A DNA stretch of 55,970 nt, from assembly GCF_900104225.1 (NCBI RefSeq), contig NZ_FNJK01000007.1:1-55970 (forward strand). Reading direction: 5' to 3'. The notes beneath the pieces were generated by a model. It was given only the letters and a program-made list of their open reading frames with translations. It did not search any database and was not told the DNA's origin. The position numbers and the translations under genes were made by a program. This document shows, piece after piece, positions 38,101 to 46,804 of the stretch; within the stretch, counting starts at the first letter, position 1, and each line of letters opens with the position of its first letter. The stretch is from Streptococcus equinus. GTDB lineage: Bacteria > Bacillota > Bacilli > Lactobacillales > Streptococcaceae.

Positions 38101-39993
38101 ATGAAAAAACTAAGATTGTTTTTTATTGGAATTATCACTTTTTTAGGATTATCTGTTCCAGTTTTTGCTGACAGTGATGTTGACTACAGTATCAGCAATT
38201 ATGATGGTGTCTTAACACTTCATGAGGACAACACTGCTGATTTTTATCAGACAATCACTTATCATTTTGATTCATCTTACAATGGGCAAATTGTGACTTT
38301 GGGTGAAGCAGGTCACATGCCAGATGGTTTTTCGGTGAATAATCAGCCAGAAGTTTCTGCTGAAGTTAATGGAGCCGATAAAACTGTTCGGTCTGTGGTA
38401 AGCAATCTTGGTGATGGTTATCAGGTAAAAATTTATAATTCTGGTTATAGTGGAGATGTAGTGACTGTTAAGTTACACTGGAAATTATCGCATTTACTTT
38501 TCCCTTATCAAGACGTCGCTGAACTCAATTGGGTACCAATTAGTGATTGGGATGAAACCTTGAAGCATGTCACTTTTACTGTTGTCACTGATAAGACGAC
38601 GGCTAATCGTAATCTCTGGGCTCATAGAGGTTATCTAAAATCAGCGGCTGTGAAAAAATTACCCGATGGTTATCAAATTACCGCTGAAAATGTCGATGGC
38701 AAGTTAGAGCTACATGCTTATTGGGATAAAGCCATTTTGACAAATGCTACAAGGCTAGCAAATAACCGTAAGGCAGATATCATTAAGCAAGAAGCTAAAA
38801 TTGATCGAAGAAGTCGATTGCTTAAATTGGTAGTGTTTAAGCTTGTTCCTGCTGTTATTGTTGTCTTTATTGGAGTAGCTTGGTTTTTCTTCTTTACTGG
38901 GAAAAGTATGGCTAAAAAATATGAAAAGTTTAGTCGTAGCACGCGTTCTTATGAAGCTCCGGATGATTGGTCACCTTTGTTAATTATGCAATACATTTAT
39001 GATGTTGATTTGCAAGATACTGATACACAAGGAAGTCCAATTTCACAAAAATTTAAATTTGAGACTGCCATGCAGGCAACCTTGCTTGATTTGATTGACC
39101 GTCATATTATTACAGCAAACAATGAGGAATTGACTTGTCATCTTGACATGCCAATGACTGATTATGAATCAGAAGTTATTGATATGGCATTTGGCGATAA
39201 AGAGACTATTAAAATTGAAGACTTATTTGCTGATTATCGCTTTGATGACGATCTTGTTGACAGTTATAAGAAGAAATATAAAGGTCATACTTTAGAAACA
39301 AAATTAAATAATCTTGGTGAAGCTTTCAATAAACGCTATCTTGGTAAACTAGAACAAATTACGGATTTAGTTGATCAAGAAATTTCTCGAAAAGCATTGC
39401 CAGAAATTCGTAAGAATTTAAGTGATAGTATTTCTAAGAAATTTGAATATGCTAAGGGTCTCCTATTCCTTACAATAATACCAATTTTGGTTTGTTTAAT
39501 TTATCTGTTCTTTTATGCGAATTTGGCTTTATTTACTTATGTTTTCTTGCTAGTGATTGTTGGTCTAAGCTTGTTTATTATTATGGCAAAAGCACATTAT
39601 TATAATGTTCATGGTATGATAACTGCTGCAGGTCAAGAGCGAATTCAAGCTTGGGTTAGCTTTACTAATATGATGCGAGATATTAACAAGTTTGACAAAG
39701 TTGACTGGCAAGGAGTCATTGTTTGGAATCGAATTTTAGTTTATGCAACTTTATTTGGTTATGCTAAACAAGTTCAAAAATACCTTAAGATTCATGATAT
39801 TAAACTTGCTAGTGAAACTAATTATATGATGAGTCCTGAACTTGGTTATTTAATTGGCATGCAAACGCACCAATTGGGAGTGGCTAGTTTGAATGCTGAT
39901 TCAGCTGCGCATTTCTCTGTATCATCTGGTAGTTCAGGCTCTAGTGGTGGATTCTCCGGTGGTGGCGGAGGCGGAGGCGGCGGAGCATTTTAA
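38101..39993 (+). CDS. DUF2207 membrane protein with Gly-rich tail
   Basis: The 630-aa protein has a signal peptide (1-23, ending VFA-DSD), a DUF2207 extracellular beta domain (about 25-215: DYSISNYDGVLTLHEDNTADFYQTITYHF), a membrane helix near 250-270, a cytosolic segment, and two further helices near 460-505. The end is a Ser/Gly-rich tail (SSGSSGGFSGGGGG...AF). The function of DUF2207 proteins is unknown, but the architecture recalls envelope-anchored TPM/YgcG-like proteins. The ATG has GTAGGAGA nearby, and an extended -10 TGATAAAAT (38065-38073) serves it. It lies 51 bases before uppP, possibly co-transcribed. Confidence 0.85.
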   Translation: MKKLRLFFIGIITFLGLSVPVFADSDVDYSISNYDGVLTLHEDNTADFYQTITYHFDSSYNGQIVTLGEAGHMPDGFSVNNQPEVSAEVNGADKTVRSVVSNLGDGYQVKIYNSGYSGDVVTVKLHWKLSHLLFPYQDVAELNWVPISDWDETLKHVTFTVVTDKTTANRNLWAHRGYLKSAAVKKLPDGYQITAENVDGKLELHAYWDKAILTNATRLANNRKADIIKQEAKIDRRSRLLKLVVFKLVPAVIVVFIGVAWFFFFTGKSMAKKYEKFSRSTRSYEAPDDWSPLLIMQYIYDVDLQDTDTQGSPISQKFKFETAMQATLLDLIDRHIITANNEELTCHLDMPMTDYESEVIDMAFGDKETIKIEDLFADYRFDDDLVDSYKKKYKGHTLETKLNNLGEAFNKRYLGKLEQITDLVDQEISRKALPEIRKNLSDSISKKFEYAKGLLFLTIIPILVCLIYLFFYANLALFTYVFLLVIVGLSLFIIMAKAHYYNVHGMITAAGQERIQAWVSFTNMMRDINKFDKVDWQGVIVWNRILVYATLFGYAKQVQKYLKIHDIKLASETNYMMSPELGYLIGMQTHQLGVASLNADSAAHFSVSSGSSGSSGGFSGGGGGGGGGAF

Positions 39994-40044
39994 AATGCTT
40001 TCAAATCTGCTATAATTGAGGGGATATTAAATTAAGGAGAGCTT

Positions 40045-40884
40045 ATGTTATTTTTCGAACTACTTAAGGCTATCTTTTTAGGGGTAGTTGAGGGAATTAC
40101 AGAGTGGTTACCTGTTTCAAGTACAGGACACCTGATTTTGGTTCAAGAGTTTATTAAATTGAATCAAGATAAAGCGTTTTTGGACATGTTCAACATTGTC
40201 ATTCAATTGGGAGCAATCTTAGCTGTTATTGTGATTTACTTTAAACGTTTGAATCCGTTTCAGCCTGGAAAAACAGCGCGTGAAGTTCAGTTGACATGGC
40301 AACTATGGCTAAAAGTTGTCATTGCATGTATTCCATCAATTTTGATTGCAGTGCCTTTTGATGATTGGTTCGAAGCACATTTTAATTACATGATTCCAAT
40401 CGCAATTGCCTTAATTGTCTACGGGATTGCATTTATCTGGATTGAAAAACGTAATGCTAATGTTGAACCGCAAGTGACTGATCTTGCTCGTATGCCATAT
40501 TTGACAGCCTTTTGGATTGGGTGTTTCCAAGTCCTTAGTATTGTTCCAGGTACAAGTCGTTCAGGAGCGACAATCCTTGGAGCAATCATTGTGGGAACAA
40601 GTCGTTCGGTTGCAGCTGATTTCACTTTCTTCCTTGCTATTCCAACAATGTTTGGTTACAGTGGTTTGAAAGCTGTTAAATTCTTCTTGGATGGAAATGT
40701 TCTTAATTTTAGTCAATTCTTGATTTTGATGGTAGCAAGCGTAACAGCTTTCCTTGTCAGTCTTTATGTTATCCGCTTCTTGACTGACTATGTTAAAAAA
40801 CACGATTTTACTATTTTTGGGAAATATCGTATTGTTTTAGGTACTATTCTTATTTTATATAGTATTGCTAAAGTTATCTTTTAA
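40045..40884 (+). CDS. uppP: Undecaprenyl-diphosphatase (UppP/BacA)
   Basis: The 279-aa polytopic enzyme dephosphorylates undecaprenyl pyrophosphate to recycle the wall lipid carrier, and gives bacitracin tolerance. The two catalytic motifs are visible: [19 protein letters not shown] (residues ~13-31, with the key Glu and Ser) and [15 protein letters not shown] near 170. About eight membrane helices fit the family. The ATG follows AAGGAGA. A strong terminator ends the unit. It works with RgpG, whose gene lies nearby and uses the same lipid carrier. Confidence 0.95.
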   Translation: MLFFELLKAIFLGVVEGITEWLPVSSTGHLILVQEFIKLNQDKAFLDMFNIVIQLGAILAVIVIYFKRLNPFQPGKTAREVQLTWQLWLKVVIACIPSILIAVPFDDWFEAHFNYMIPIAIALIVYGIAFIWIEKRNANVEPQVTDLARMPYLTAFWIGCFQVLSIVPGTSRSGATILGAIIVGTSRSVAADFTFFLAIPTMFGYSGLKAVKFFLDGNVLNFSQFLILMVASVTAFLVSLYVIRFLTDYVKKHDFTIFGKYRIVLGTILILYSIAKVIF

Positions 40885-40890
40885 AATGCC

Positions 40891-40917
40891 AGCAGCCCTT
40901 GTCAGGGCTGCTTTTTG
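40891..40917 (+). terminator. Terminator after uppP
   Basis: AGCAGCCC and GGGCTGCT around TTGTCA, with a T tail. Confidence 0.93.
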
Positions 40918-40928
40918 TGACGTAAAAA

Positions 40929-40957
40929 TTGAAAAAACATGACTTTTCCTGTATAAT
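40929..40957 (+). promoter_or_regulatory. mecA promoter
   Basis: TTGAAA (40929-40934) and consensus TATAAT (40952-40957) with a 17-base spacer. The leader contains TACTCG-TG-CGAGGTA, a small inverted repeat covering the ribosome-site region. Confidence 0.85.
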
Positions 40958-40986
40958 AAAATGACTACTCGTGCGAGGTATATAGT

Positions 40987-41748
40987 ATGGAAATGAAACA
41001 GATTAGCGAGACAACGCTAAAAATAACGATTAGTATGGAAGATTTAGAAGAACGTGGAATGGAGTTGAAAGATTTTTTGATTCCTCAAGAAAAGACAGAA
41101 GAGTTCTTCTACTCAGTAATGGATGAATTAGATTTACCGGATAATTTCAAAGATAGCGGAATGCTTAGCTTCCGTGTGACACCACGTAAAGACCGTATTG
41201 ATGTCTTTGTCACAAAATCTGAAATTAATAAAGATATTAACTTTGAAGATTTGGCTGCATTTGATGATGTCTCAAATATGTCGCCTGAAGAATTCTTCAA
41301 AACTTTGGAACAAACCATGTTGTCTAAGGGAGATACAGAAGCTCACGAAAAATTAGGTAAAATTGAAGAAATGATGGAAGGCGCTGTTGAAGAAGTTTTG
41401 ACAGAGCATGCTCAACAAGCTGAAACAGAAGCTGAAGAAGAAATCAATCCATCAGATTATGTTCACTATGTATTGGATTTTCCAAGTTTAGAAGCAGCAG
41501 TTGCTTTTGCAAAAGCAATTGATTTTCCAGTAGAAGCATCAGAGCTTTATAAGATGGATGGGGCTTATTACATGACAGTCCTTATTGATTTGCAAAATCA
41601 CCCATCTTATTATGCAAATTTGATGTATGCTCGTATGTTAGAATATGCTGGCGCTGGTACAAAGACACGTGCTTATTTACAAGAGCATGCGGTTGAATTA
41701 TTGACGGATGATGCCGTTGCAAAATTAAAAATGATTGAGTTGGTATAG
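40987..41748 (+). CDS. mecA: ClpC adaptor protein MecA
   Basis: The 253-aa adaptor brings substrates to the ClpCP protease. The N-terminal substrate-binding domain begins [25 protein letters not shown] variable acidic linker follows (about 100-160), and the C-terminal ClpC-binding domain contains [19 protein letters not shown] and the end [10 protein letters not shown]. In several streptococci MecA targets ComX and so closes or blocks competence, which links it to comX at 364. The gene is one base before rgpG, so the two are co-transcribed. Confidence 0.94.
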   Translation: MEMKQISETTLKITISMEDLEERGMELKDFLIPQEKTEEFFYSVMDELDLPDNFKDSGMLSFRVTPRKDRIDVFVTKSEINKDINFEDLAAFDDVSNMSPEEFFKTLEQTMLSKGDTEAHEKLGKIEEMMEGAVEEVLTEHAQQAETEAEEEINPSDYVHYVLDFPSLEAAVAFAKAIDFPVEASELYKMDGAYYMTVLIDLQNHPSYYANLMYARMLEYAGAGTKTRAYLQEHAVELLTDDAVAKLKMIELV

Positions 41749-41749
41749 T

Positions 41750-42913
41750 ATGGCACCCTTTACGATTGAATATGTTTTAGTTTTAATTGGCGCGTTTCTC
41801 TTATCACTTTTTTTGACGCCAATTGTTCGTTTTATTGCTTTTCGTGTTGGTGCTGTTGACAATCCAAATGCTCGTCGCGTTAATGAAGTCCCTATGCCAA
41901 GTAGTGGTGGTTTGGCGATTTTCTTAGCCTTCTTGATGTCATCTTTGATTTTTATGCCAATGGTTTTGAAACAGCCAGTCTGGACGATTTCTTATTTTGA
42001 TTATATTTTGCCAGTTGTTATTGGTGGATTTATCATTACAGCGACTGGTTTTATCGATGATATTTATGAATTAAAACCAAAAACAAAAATGGCAGGAATC
42101 ATTCTTGGAGCTGTTATTGTTTGGGCCTTCACGGATTTCCGCTTTGATAGTTTTAAAATTCCTTTTGGTGGGCCGTTATTACAGTTTAATTCGGTAGTAA
42201 CTTTCTTCTTAACTGTCTTTTGGATTATTTCGATTACAAATGCTATGAATTTGATTGATGGTTTAGATGGTTTGGTGAGTGGTGTTTCAATCATTAGCTT
42301 GATTACAATGGCTTTGGTATCATATTTCTTTTTACCACAAACTGATTTTTACTTAACACTCACAATTTTGCTGTTGATTGCCTGTATTGCTGGTTTTTTC
42401 CCATATAATTACAACCCAGCTATCATTTATTTAGGAGATACAGGAGCTTTATTCATTGGGTTTATGATTGGCGTATTATCTCTTCAAGGGTTGAAAAATT
42501 CAACAGCTGTTGCGGTGGTTACACCTGTTATTATTTTAGGGGTTCCGATTTTAGATACAACAGTAGCGATTATTCGCCGTAAATTATCTGGACGTCCTGC
42601 AACAGAAGCAGACAAGATGCACTTGCACCATCGCCTTTTAGCGATGGGCTTCACACATCGAGGTGCTGTCCTAGTTGTTTATGGTATTGCGATCCTTTTC
42701 TCACTCATTGCTCTTTTGCTTAATGTTTCAAGTCGATTGGGTGGTGTGTTGCTAATGATTGGATTGGCATTTGCTTTAGAGGTCTTCATCGAAGGACTGG
42801 AAATCTGGGGAGTTGGCCGAACACCTCTCTTTGATACTTTGAAATTTATCGGAAATAGCGATTATCGCCAAGCAACTATGTTGAAATGGAAAAATCGTAA
42901 AAATAATAAGTAA
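41750..42913 (+). CDS. rgpG: Undecaprenyl-phosphate sugar-1-phosphate transferase (RgpG/TagO type)
   Basis: The 387-aa polytopic protein belongs to the MraY/WecA/TagO family, which loads GlcNAc-1-phosphate onto undecaprenyl phosphate to start wall polysaccharide synthesis. Family motifs include PMPSSGGLAIFLAF (near 48), DDIYELKPKTKMAG (near 103), NAMNLIDGLDGLVSG (near 168), GDTGALFIGFMIG (near 225) and the HLHHRLLAMGFTHR histidine motif near 292. The mecA-rgpG-suf order is the streptococcal rgpG locus, where it starts rhamnose-polysaccharide assembly. I chose ATG 41750. An upstream in-frame TTG at 41735 lies within mecA. The ribosome site is weak, so coupling to mecA is likely. Confidence 0.92.
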   Translation: MAPFTIEYVLVLIGAFLLSLFLTPIVRFIAFRVGAVDNPNARRVNEVPMPSSGGLAIFLAFLMSSLIFMPMVLKQPVWTISYFDYILPVVIGGFIITATGFIDDIYELKPKTKMAGIILGAVIVWAFTDFRFDSFKIPFGGPLLQFNSVVTFFLTVFWIISITNAMNLIDGLDGLVSGVSIISLITMALVSYFFLPQTDFYLTLTILLLIACIAGFFPYNYNPAIIYLGDTGALFIGFMIGVLSLQGLKNSTAVAVVTPVIILGVPILDTTVAIIRRKLSGRPATEADKMHLHHRLLAMGFTHRGAVLVVYGIAILFSLIALLLNVSSRLGGVLLMIGLAFALEVFIEGLEIWGVGRTPLFDTLKFIGNSDYRQATMLKWKNRKNNK

Positions 42914-42915
42914 TG

Positions 42916-42947
42916 AAAAGCCAATTATGGCTTTTTTTTGATATAAT
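42916..42947 (+). promoter_or_regulatory. rgpG terminator overlapping suf promoter
   Basis: AAAAGCC/GGCTTTT around AATTAT with a T run (42916-42938) is directly followed by an extended -10 TGATATAAT (42939-42947). The terminator tail therefore occupies the -35 region of the suf promoter. Confidence 0.8.
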
Positions 42948-42965
42948 GATTAGTAACCCTATAGA

Positions 42966-43000
42966 ACTGCGGTAATTTTCAGAAAAAAGTTACTGCCGCA
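42966..43000 (+). promoter_or_regulatory. suf leader inverted repeat with CodY-like core
   Basis: TGCGGTAA and TTACTGCCGCA can pair with a 3-base bulge across the sufC leader. The loop contains AATTTTCAGAAAAAA (42974-42988), matching 13 of 15 CodY-box bases. Either the RNA hairpin or DNA binding may matter, and neither is proven. Confidence 0.4.
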
Positions 43001-43025
43001 TTTGATAAATTGGAGGAACGTACAC

Positions 43026-43796
43026 ATGTCTGTACTTGAAATAAAAGATCTTCATGTTTCAATTGAAGATAAAGAAATTCTTAAGGGTGTTAATTTGACT
43101 CTTAAGACTGGAGAGATTGCTGCGATTATGGGTCCTAACGGAACTGGTAAATCAACGCTTTCAGCTGCTATCATGGGTAATCCAAATTATGAGGTTACTC
43201 AGGGTGAAATTTTGTTAGACGGTGAGAACATTCTTGACCTTGAAGTTGATGAACGCGCTCGCCTTGGTTTGTTCTTGGCTATGCAATACCCATCTGAAAT
43301 TCCAGGAATTACAAATGCTGAATTTATTCGCGCGGCTATGAATGCCGGAAAAGAAGATGACGAAAAAATTTCTGTTATGGATTTCATCACAAAGCTTGAT
43401 GAAAAAATGGAATTTCTTGGCATGAAAGAAGAAATGGCAGAGCGTTACCTTAACGAAGGTTTCTCAGGTGGTGAGAAAAAACGTAATGAAATTCTTCAAT
43501 TATTAATGCTTGAACCTAAGTTCGCTCTTCTTGATGAAATTGACTCAGGTCTTGATATTGATGCGCTTAAAGTTGTTTCAAAAGGTGTTAACGCTATGCG
43601 CGGCGAACAGTTTGGAGCAATGGTTATCACTCACTATCAACGACTTCTTAACTACATCACACCAGATGTTGTACACATTATGATGGACGGTCGTGTTGTC
43701 CTTTCTGGTGGTGCAGAACTTGCTGCTCGTCTTGAAAAAGAAGGTTATGCGAAAATTGCCGAAGAACTTGGAATAAAATACGAAGAAGAAGTGTAA
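43026..43796 (+). CDS. sufC: Fe-S assembly ATPase SufC
   Basis: The 256-aa ABC-type ATPase drives the SufBCD scaffold complex. It has Walker A MGPNGTGKST (near residue 37), the SufC signature FSGGEKKRNEILQ near 145, and Walker B FALLDEIDSGLDIDAL near 165. It is cytosolic, with no membrane partner. I chose ATG 43026 (MSVLEIKDLHVSI), with GGAGGA eight bases upstream. Upstream in-frame codons lie in the leader. It is the first gene of sufCDSUB. An RNA hairpin follows it, before sufD. Confidence 0.96.
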   Translation: MSVLEIKDLHVSIEDKEILKGVNLTLKTGEIAAIMGPNGTGKSTLSAAIMGNPNYEVTQGEILLDGENILDLEVDERARLGLFLAMQYPSEIPGITNAEFIRAAMNAGKEDDEKISVMDFITKLDEKMEFLGMKEEMAERYLNEGFSGGEKKRNEILQLLMLEPKFALLDEIDSGLDIDALKVVSKGVNAMRGEQFGAMVITHYQRLLNYITPDVVHIMMDGRVVLSGGAELAARLEKEGYAKIAEELGIKYEEEV

Positions 43797-43809
43797 TTGA
43801 TGATGTCAA

Positions 43810-43828
43810 GTCTACTATTATAGTAGAC
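43810..43828 (+). other. Intercistronic hairpin sufC-sufD
   Basis: GTCTACTA-TTA-TAGTAGAC pairs perfectly but has no T tail, so it is unlikely to terminate. It may protect or mark a processing site in the suf mRNA and allow a different SufC level. Confidence 0.7.
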
Positions 43829-43870
43829 GATACTCGTATGTAGGATATAAAAAGGAGTAAACATCAAATT

Positions 43871-45133
43871 ATGACGAAAGAATCAGTTTTAAATTTTTCA
43901 CAAGCAAAAGCAGAACCTTTGTGGTTGCAAGAGCGACGCTTAGCTGCTTTTGATCATATAGATAAATTGCCATTACCAGAGGTCAACCGTGTTAAATTTC
44001 ACCGTTGGAATTTAGGTGATGGAAGTATTTCAGAGGATGTGGCATTAGCTAATGTCCCTGATTTTACAGCTCTTGGAGATAATCCGAAACTTGTTCAAGT
44101 TGGAACTCAGACAGTTCTTGAACAGTTACCTGTTGACTTGATGTCAAAAGGTGTTATTTTTACAGATTTTTATAGCGCTTTGGAAGAAATTCCTGAAGTG
44201 ATTGAAAAATATTTTGGTAAAGCGCGTGGTGATTTAGAAGATAAATTAGCTGCTTATCATACGGCTTACTTTAATAGCGCAGCGGTGCTTTACGTACCAG
44301 ATAATGTGGATATTGAAGAACCAATCGAAGGGCTCTTCTTCCAAGATAAGGCTAGTGAGGTACCGTTTAACAAACATGTCCTTATCATTGTTGGTAAAAA
44401 TAGTCACATTAGTTACTTAGAACGCTTTGAATCAATTGGTGAGGGTGATGCTAAGGCAACAGCAAATATCTCTGTTGAAGTTATTGCATTAGATGGCAGT
44501 CAGGTGAAGTTCTCTGCTATTGACCGTTTGGGAAATAATGTGACAACTTACATTAGCCGTAGAGCTCGTCACGGTAAAGATGCTGTGGTAGATTGGGCTG
44601 TAGGTATTATGAATGAAGGCAATGTGATTGCTGACTTTGATTCAGACTTGTACGGAGATGGCAGTCAAGCCAATCTAAAAGTAGTGGCCGCTTCATCAGG
44701 TCGCCAAGTACAAGGTGTGGATACACGTGTTACAAACTATGGCTGTCATTCAGTTGGGCATATTTTGCAACATGGTGTCATTCTTGAACGTGGAACCCTT
44801 ACTTTTAATGGTGTAGGCCATATTGTTAAGGGAGCTAAGGGAGCAGATGCTCAACAAGAAAGTCGTGTCCTTATGCTTTCAGATAAAGCACGTTCAGATG
44901 CTAATCCAATTTTATTGATTGATGAAAATGATGTTACAGCAGGACATGCTGCTTCAATTGGACAAGTTGACCCAGAAGATATGTATTATCTAATGAGTCG
45001 TGGTATTGATAAGGAAACAGCTGAACGCCTAGTTATTCGTGGTTTCTTAGGTACTGTTATTGCTGAAATTCCTGTTAAAGCAGTTCGTGATGAAATGATT
45101 GCTGTACTTGATAGCAAGTTGGAGCAACGTTAA
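43871..45133 (+). CDS. sufD: Fe-S assembly protein SufD
   Basis: The 420-aa scaffold subunit pairs with SufB and SufC to build Fe-S clusters. The C-terminal SufBD beta-helix core includes VAASSGRQVQGVDTRVTNYGCHSVGHILQHGVI and ADAQQESRVLMLSDKARSDANPILLIDENDVTAGHAASIGQVDPEDMYYLMSRG, with the conserved His of TAGHAA. The N-terminal part is helical and divergent. AAAGGAG precedes the ATG. It is directly followed by sufS. Confidence 0.95.
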   Translation: MTKESVLNFSQAKAEPLWLQERRLAAFDHIDKLPLPEVNRVKFHRWNLGDGSISEDVALANVPDFTALGDNPKLVQVGTQTVLEQLPVDLMSKGVIFTDFYSALEEIPEVIEKYFGKARGDLEDKLAAYHTAYFNSAAVLYVPDNVDIEEPIEGLFFQDKASEVPFNKHVLIIVGKNSHISYLERFESIGEGDAKATANISVEVIALDGSQVKFSAIDRLGNNVTTYISRRARHGKDAVVDWAVGIMNEGNVIADFDSDLYGDGSQANLKVVAASSGRQVQGVDTRVTNYGCHSVGHILQHGVILERGTLTFNGVGHIVKGAKGADAQQESRVLMLSDKARSDANPILLIDENDVTAGHAASIGQVDPEDMYYLMSRGIDKETAERLVIRGFLGTVIAEIPVKAVRDEMIAVLDSKLEQR

Positions 45134-45134
45134 T

Positions 45135-46367
45135 ATGACAACATTAAATCCTCATAAAATCGCTCAAGACTTTACTATACTTGACCAAGTTGTTAATGAT
45201 GAACCGTTGGTTTATCTAGACAATGCGGCAACGACTCAGAAACCACAAGAAGTTCTTGATGCGCTTAATCAGTACTATCACACTATTAATGCCAATGTTC
45301 ACCGAGGTGTTCATACACTAGCTGAACGTGCGACAGCTGCTTATGAAGCAAGTCGTGAAAAAGCACGTCAGTTTATCAATGCTAAATCAACTAAGGAAGT
45401 TTTGTTCACCCGTGGAACAACAACTGGTCTTAATTGGGTTGCGCAATTTGCACAAGAAGTCCTTCAAAAAGATGATGAAGTTCTCATCTCTGTTCTTGAA
45501 CACCATGCAAATGTCATTCCATGGCAACAAGCATGTCGTAAAACGGGGGCAAAATTAGTCTATGTTTATTTGAAAGATGGTCAACTAGATATGGAAGACT
45601 TGAAAAGTAAACTTTCAAATAAAACTAAGTTTGTAAGTATTGCTCATGTTTCAAATGTATTAGGTTCAGTTCAACCAATTAAAGAAATTACTAAGTTAGC
45701 ACATCAAGTTGGTGCTTATATGGTTGTTGATGGTGCTCAATCTGCGCCTCACATGGCGATTGATGTACAAGACTTGGATTGTGATTTCTTTGCTTTTTCT
45801 GGGCATAAAATGCTCGGACCAACAGGGATTGGTGTTCTCTATGGTAAGGAAGAATTACTTAATCAAATGTCTCCAGTTGAATTCGGTGGTGAAATGATTG
45901 ACTTTGTTTATGAACAAGAAGCCACTTGGAAAGAATTACCGTGGAAGTTTGAAGCGGGTACACCAAACATTGCTGGCGCCATTGCTTTAGGAAAAGCATT
46001 TGATTATTTGAATAACCTTGGTATGAATGCTGTTCATGCTCATGAACAAGACCTAGTCGATTATGTTTTGCCAAAATTACAAGCAATTGAGGGCTTGACA
46101 GTCTACGGACCGCAAGATCCTAGCAAGCATACTGGTGTCATTTCTTTTAATCTTGATGGCCTACACCCACATGATGTGGCGACGGCTTTGGATTACGAAG
46201 GTGTCGCTGTTCGAGCAGGACACCATTGTGCACAACCTTTGATTACTTACTTAGGTATTCATTCGGCAGTACGTGCAAGTTTTTATATCTATAATACGAA
46301 AGAAGATTGTGATAAACTAATAGAAGCAATTCTCAAAACAAAGGAGTTTTTCAATGGCACTTTCTAG
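45135..46367 (+). CDS. sufS: Cysteine desulfurase SufS
   Basis: The 410-aa group II PLP enzyme takes sulfur from cysteine for cluster assembly. YLDNAATTQKP is near residue 24, the PLP lysine is in FFAFSGHKMLGPTGIGVLYG (near 230), and the catalytic Cys is in VRAGHHCAQPL near 367. I chose ATG 45135 (MTTLNPHKIAQDF), one base after the sufD stop and served by TTGGAG inside sufD. The upstream in-frame ATG at 45099 is inside sufD. It overlaps sufU by 14 bases, matching the known SufS-SufU sulfur relay. Confidence 0.96.
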   Translation: MTTLNPHKIAQDFTILDQVVNDEPLVYLDNAATTQKPQEVLDALNQYYHTINANVHRGVHTLAERATAAYEASREKARQFINAKSTKEVLFTRGTTTGLNWVAQFAQEVLQKDDEVLISVLEHHANVIPWQQACRKTGAKLVYVYLKDGQLDMEDLKSKLSNKTKFVSIAHVSNVLGSVQPIKEITKLAHQVGAYMVVDGAQSAPHMAIDVQDLDCDFFAFSGHKMLGPTGIGVLYGKEELLNQMSPVEFGGEMIDFVYEQEATWKELPWKFEAGTPNIAGAIALGKAFDYLNNLGMNAVHAHEQDLVDYVLPKLQAIEGLTVYGPQDPSKHTGVISFNLDGLHPHDVATALDYEGVAVRAGHHCAQPLITYLGIHSAVRASFYIYNTKEDCDKLIEAILKTKEFFNGTF

Positions 46368-46800
46368 ATTAGATAGTCTTTATATGGCAGTTGTTTCAGA
46401 TCACTCAAAAAATCCGCATCATCATGGCAAATTGGAAGATGTTGATCAAGTTAATCTTAATAATCCGACTTGTGGTGATGTGATTTCATTATCAGTGAAA
46501 TTTGATGGTGATCGCATTTCTGACATTGCTTTTGCTGGTGATGGTTGTACTATCTCAACAGCTTCATCAAGTATGATGACTGACGCTGTTATTGGTAAGA
46601 CAAAAGAAGAAGCTCTTGAACTTGCCGAAATTTTTTCAAAAATGGTTCAAGGTGAAAAAGACGATGCTCAAAAAAGATTAGGCGAAGCTAGTTTCTTAGC
46701 AGGGGTTTCAAAATTCCCACAACGTATTAAATGTTCAACTCTTGCTTGGAATGCTCTTAAAAAGGCTATTGAAAACGATAGTGAAAATACAGAAAGGTAA
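46354..46800 (+). CDS. sufU: Sulfur relay protein SufU
   Basis: The 148-aa IscU-like protein is SufU, the zinc-dependent sulfur acceptor of SufS. The conserved ligands are Cys in NPTCGDVI (near 40), DGCTISTASSSMM (near 65) and RIKCSTLAWNALKKAI near 128. The extended segment between the second and third Cys is characteristic of SufU rather than IscU. AAGGAG lies before the ATG inside sufS. It is four bases from sufB. Confidence 0.95.
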   Translation: MALSRLDSLYMAVVSDHSKNPHHHGKLEDVDQVNLNNPTCGDVISLSVKFDGDRISDIAFAGDGCTISTASSSMMTDAVIGKTKEEALELAEIFSKMVQGEKDDAQKRLGEASFLAGVSKFPQRIKCSTLAWNALKKAIENDSENTER

Positions 46801-46804
46801 TTAG

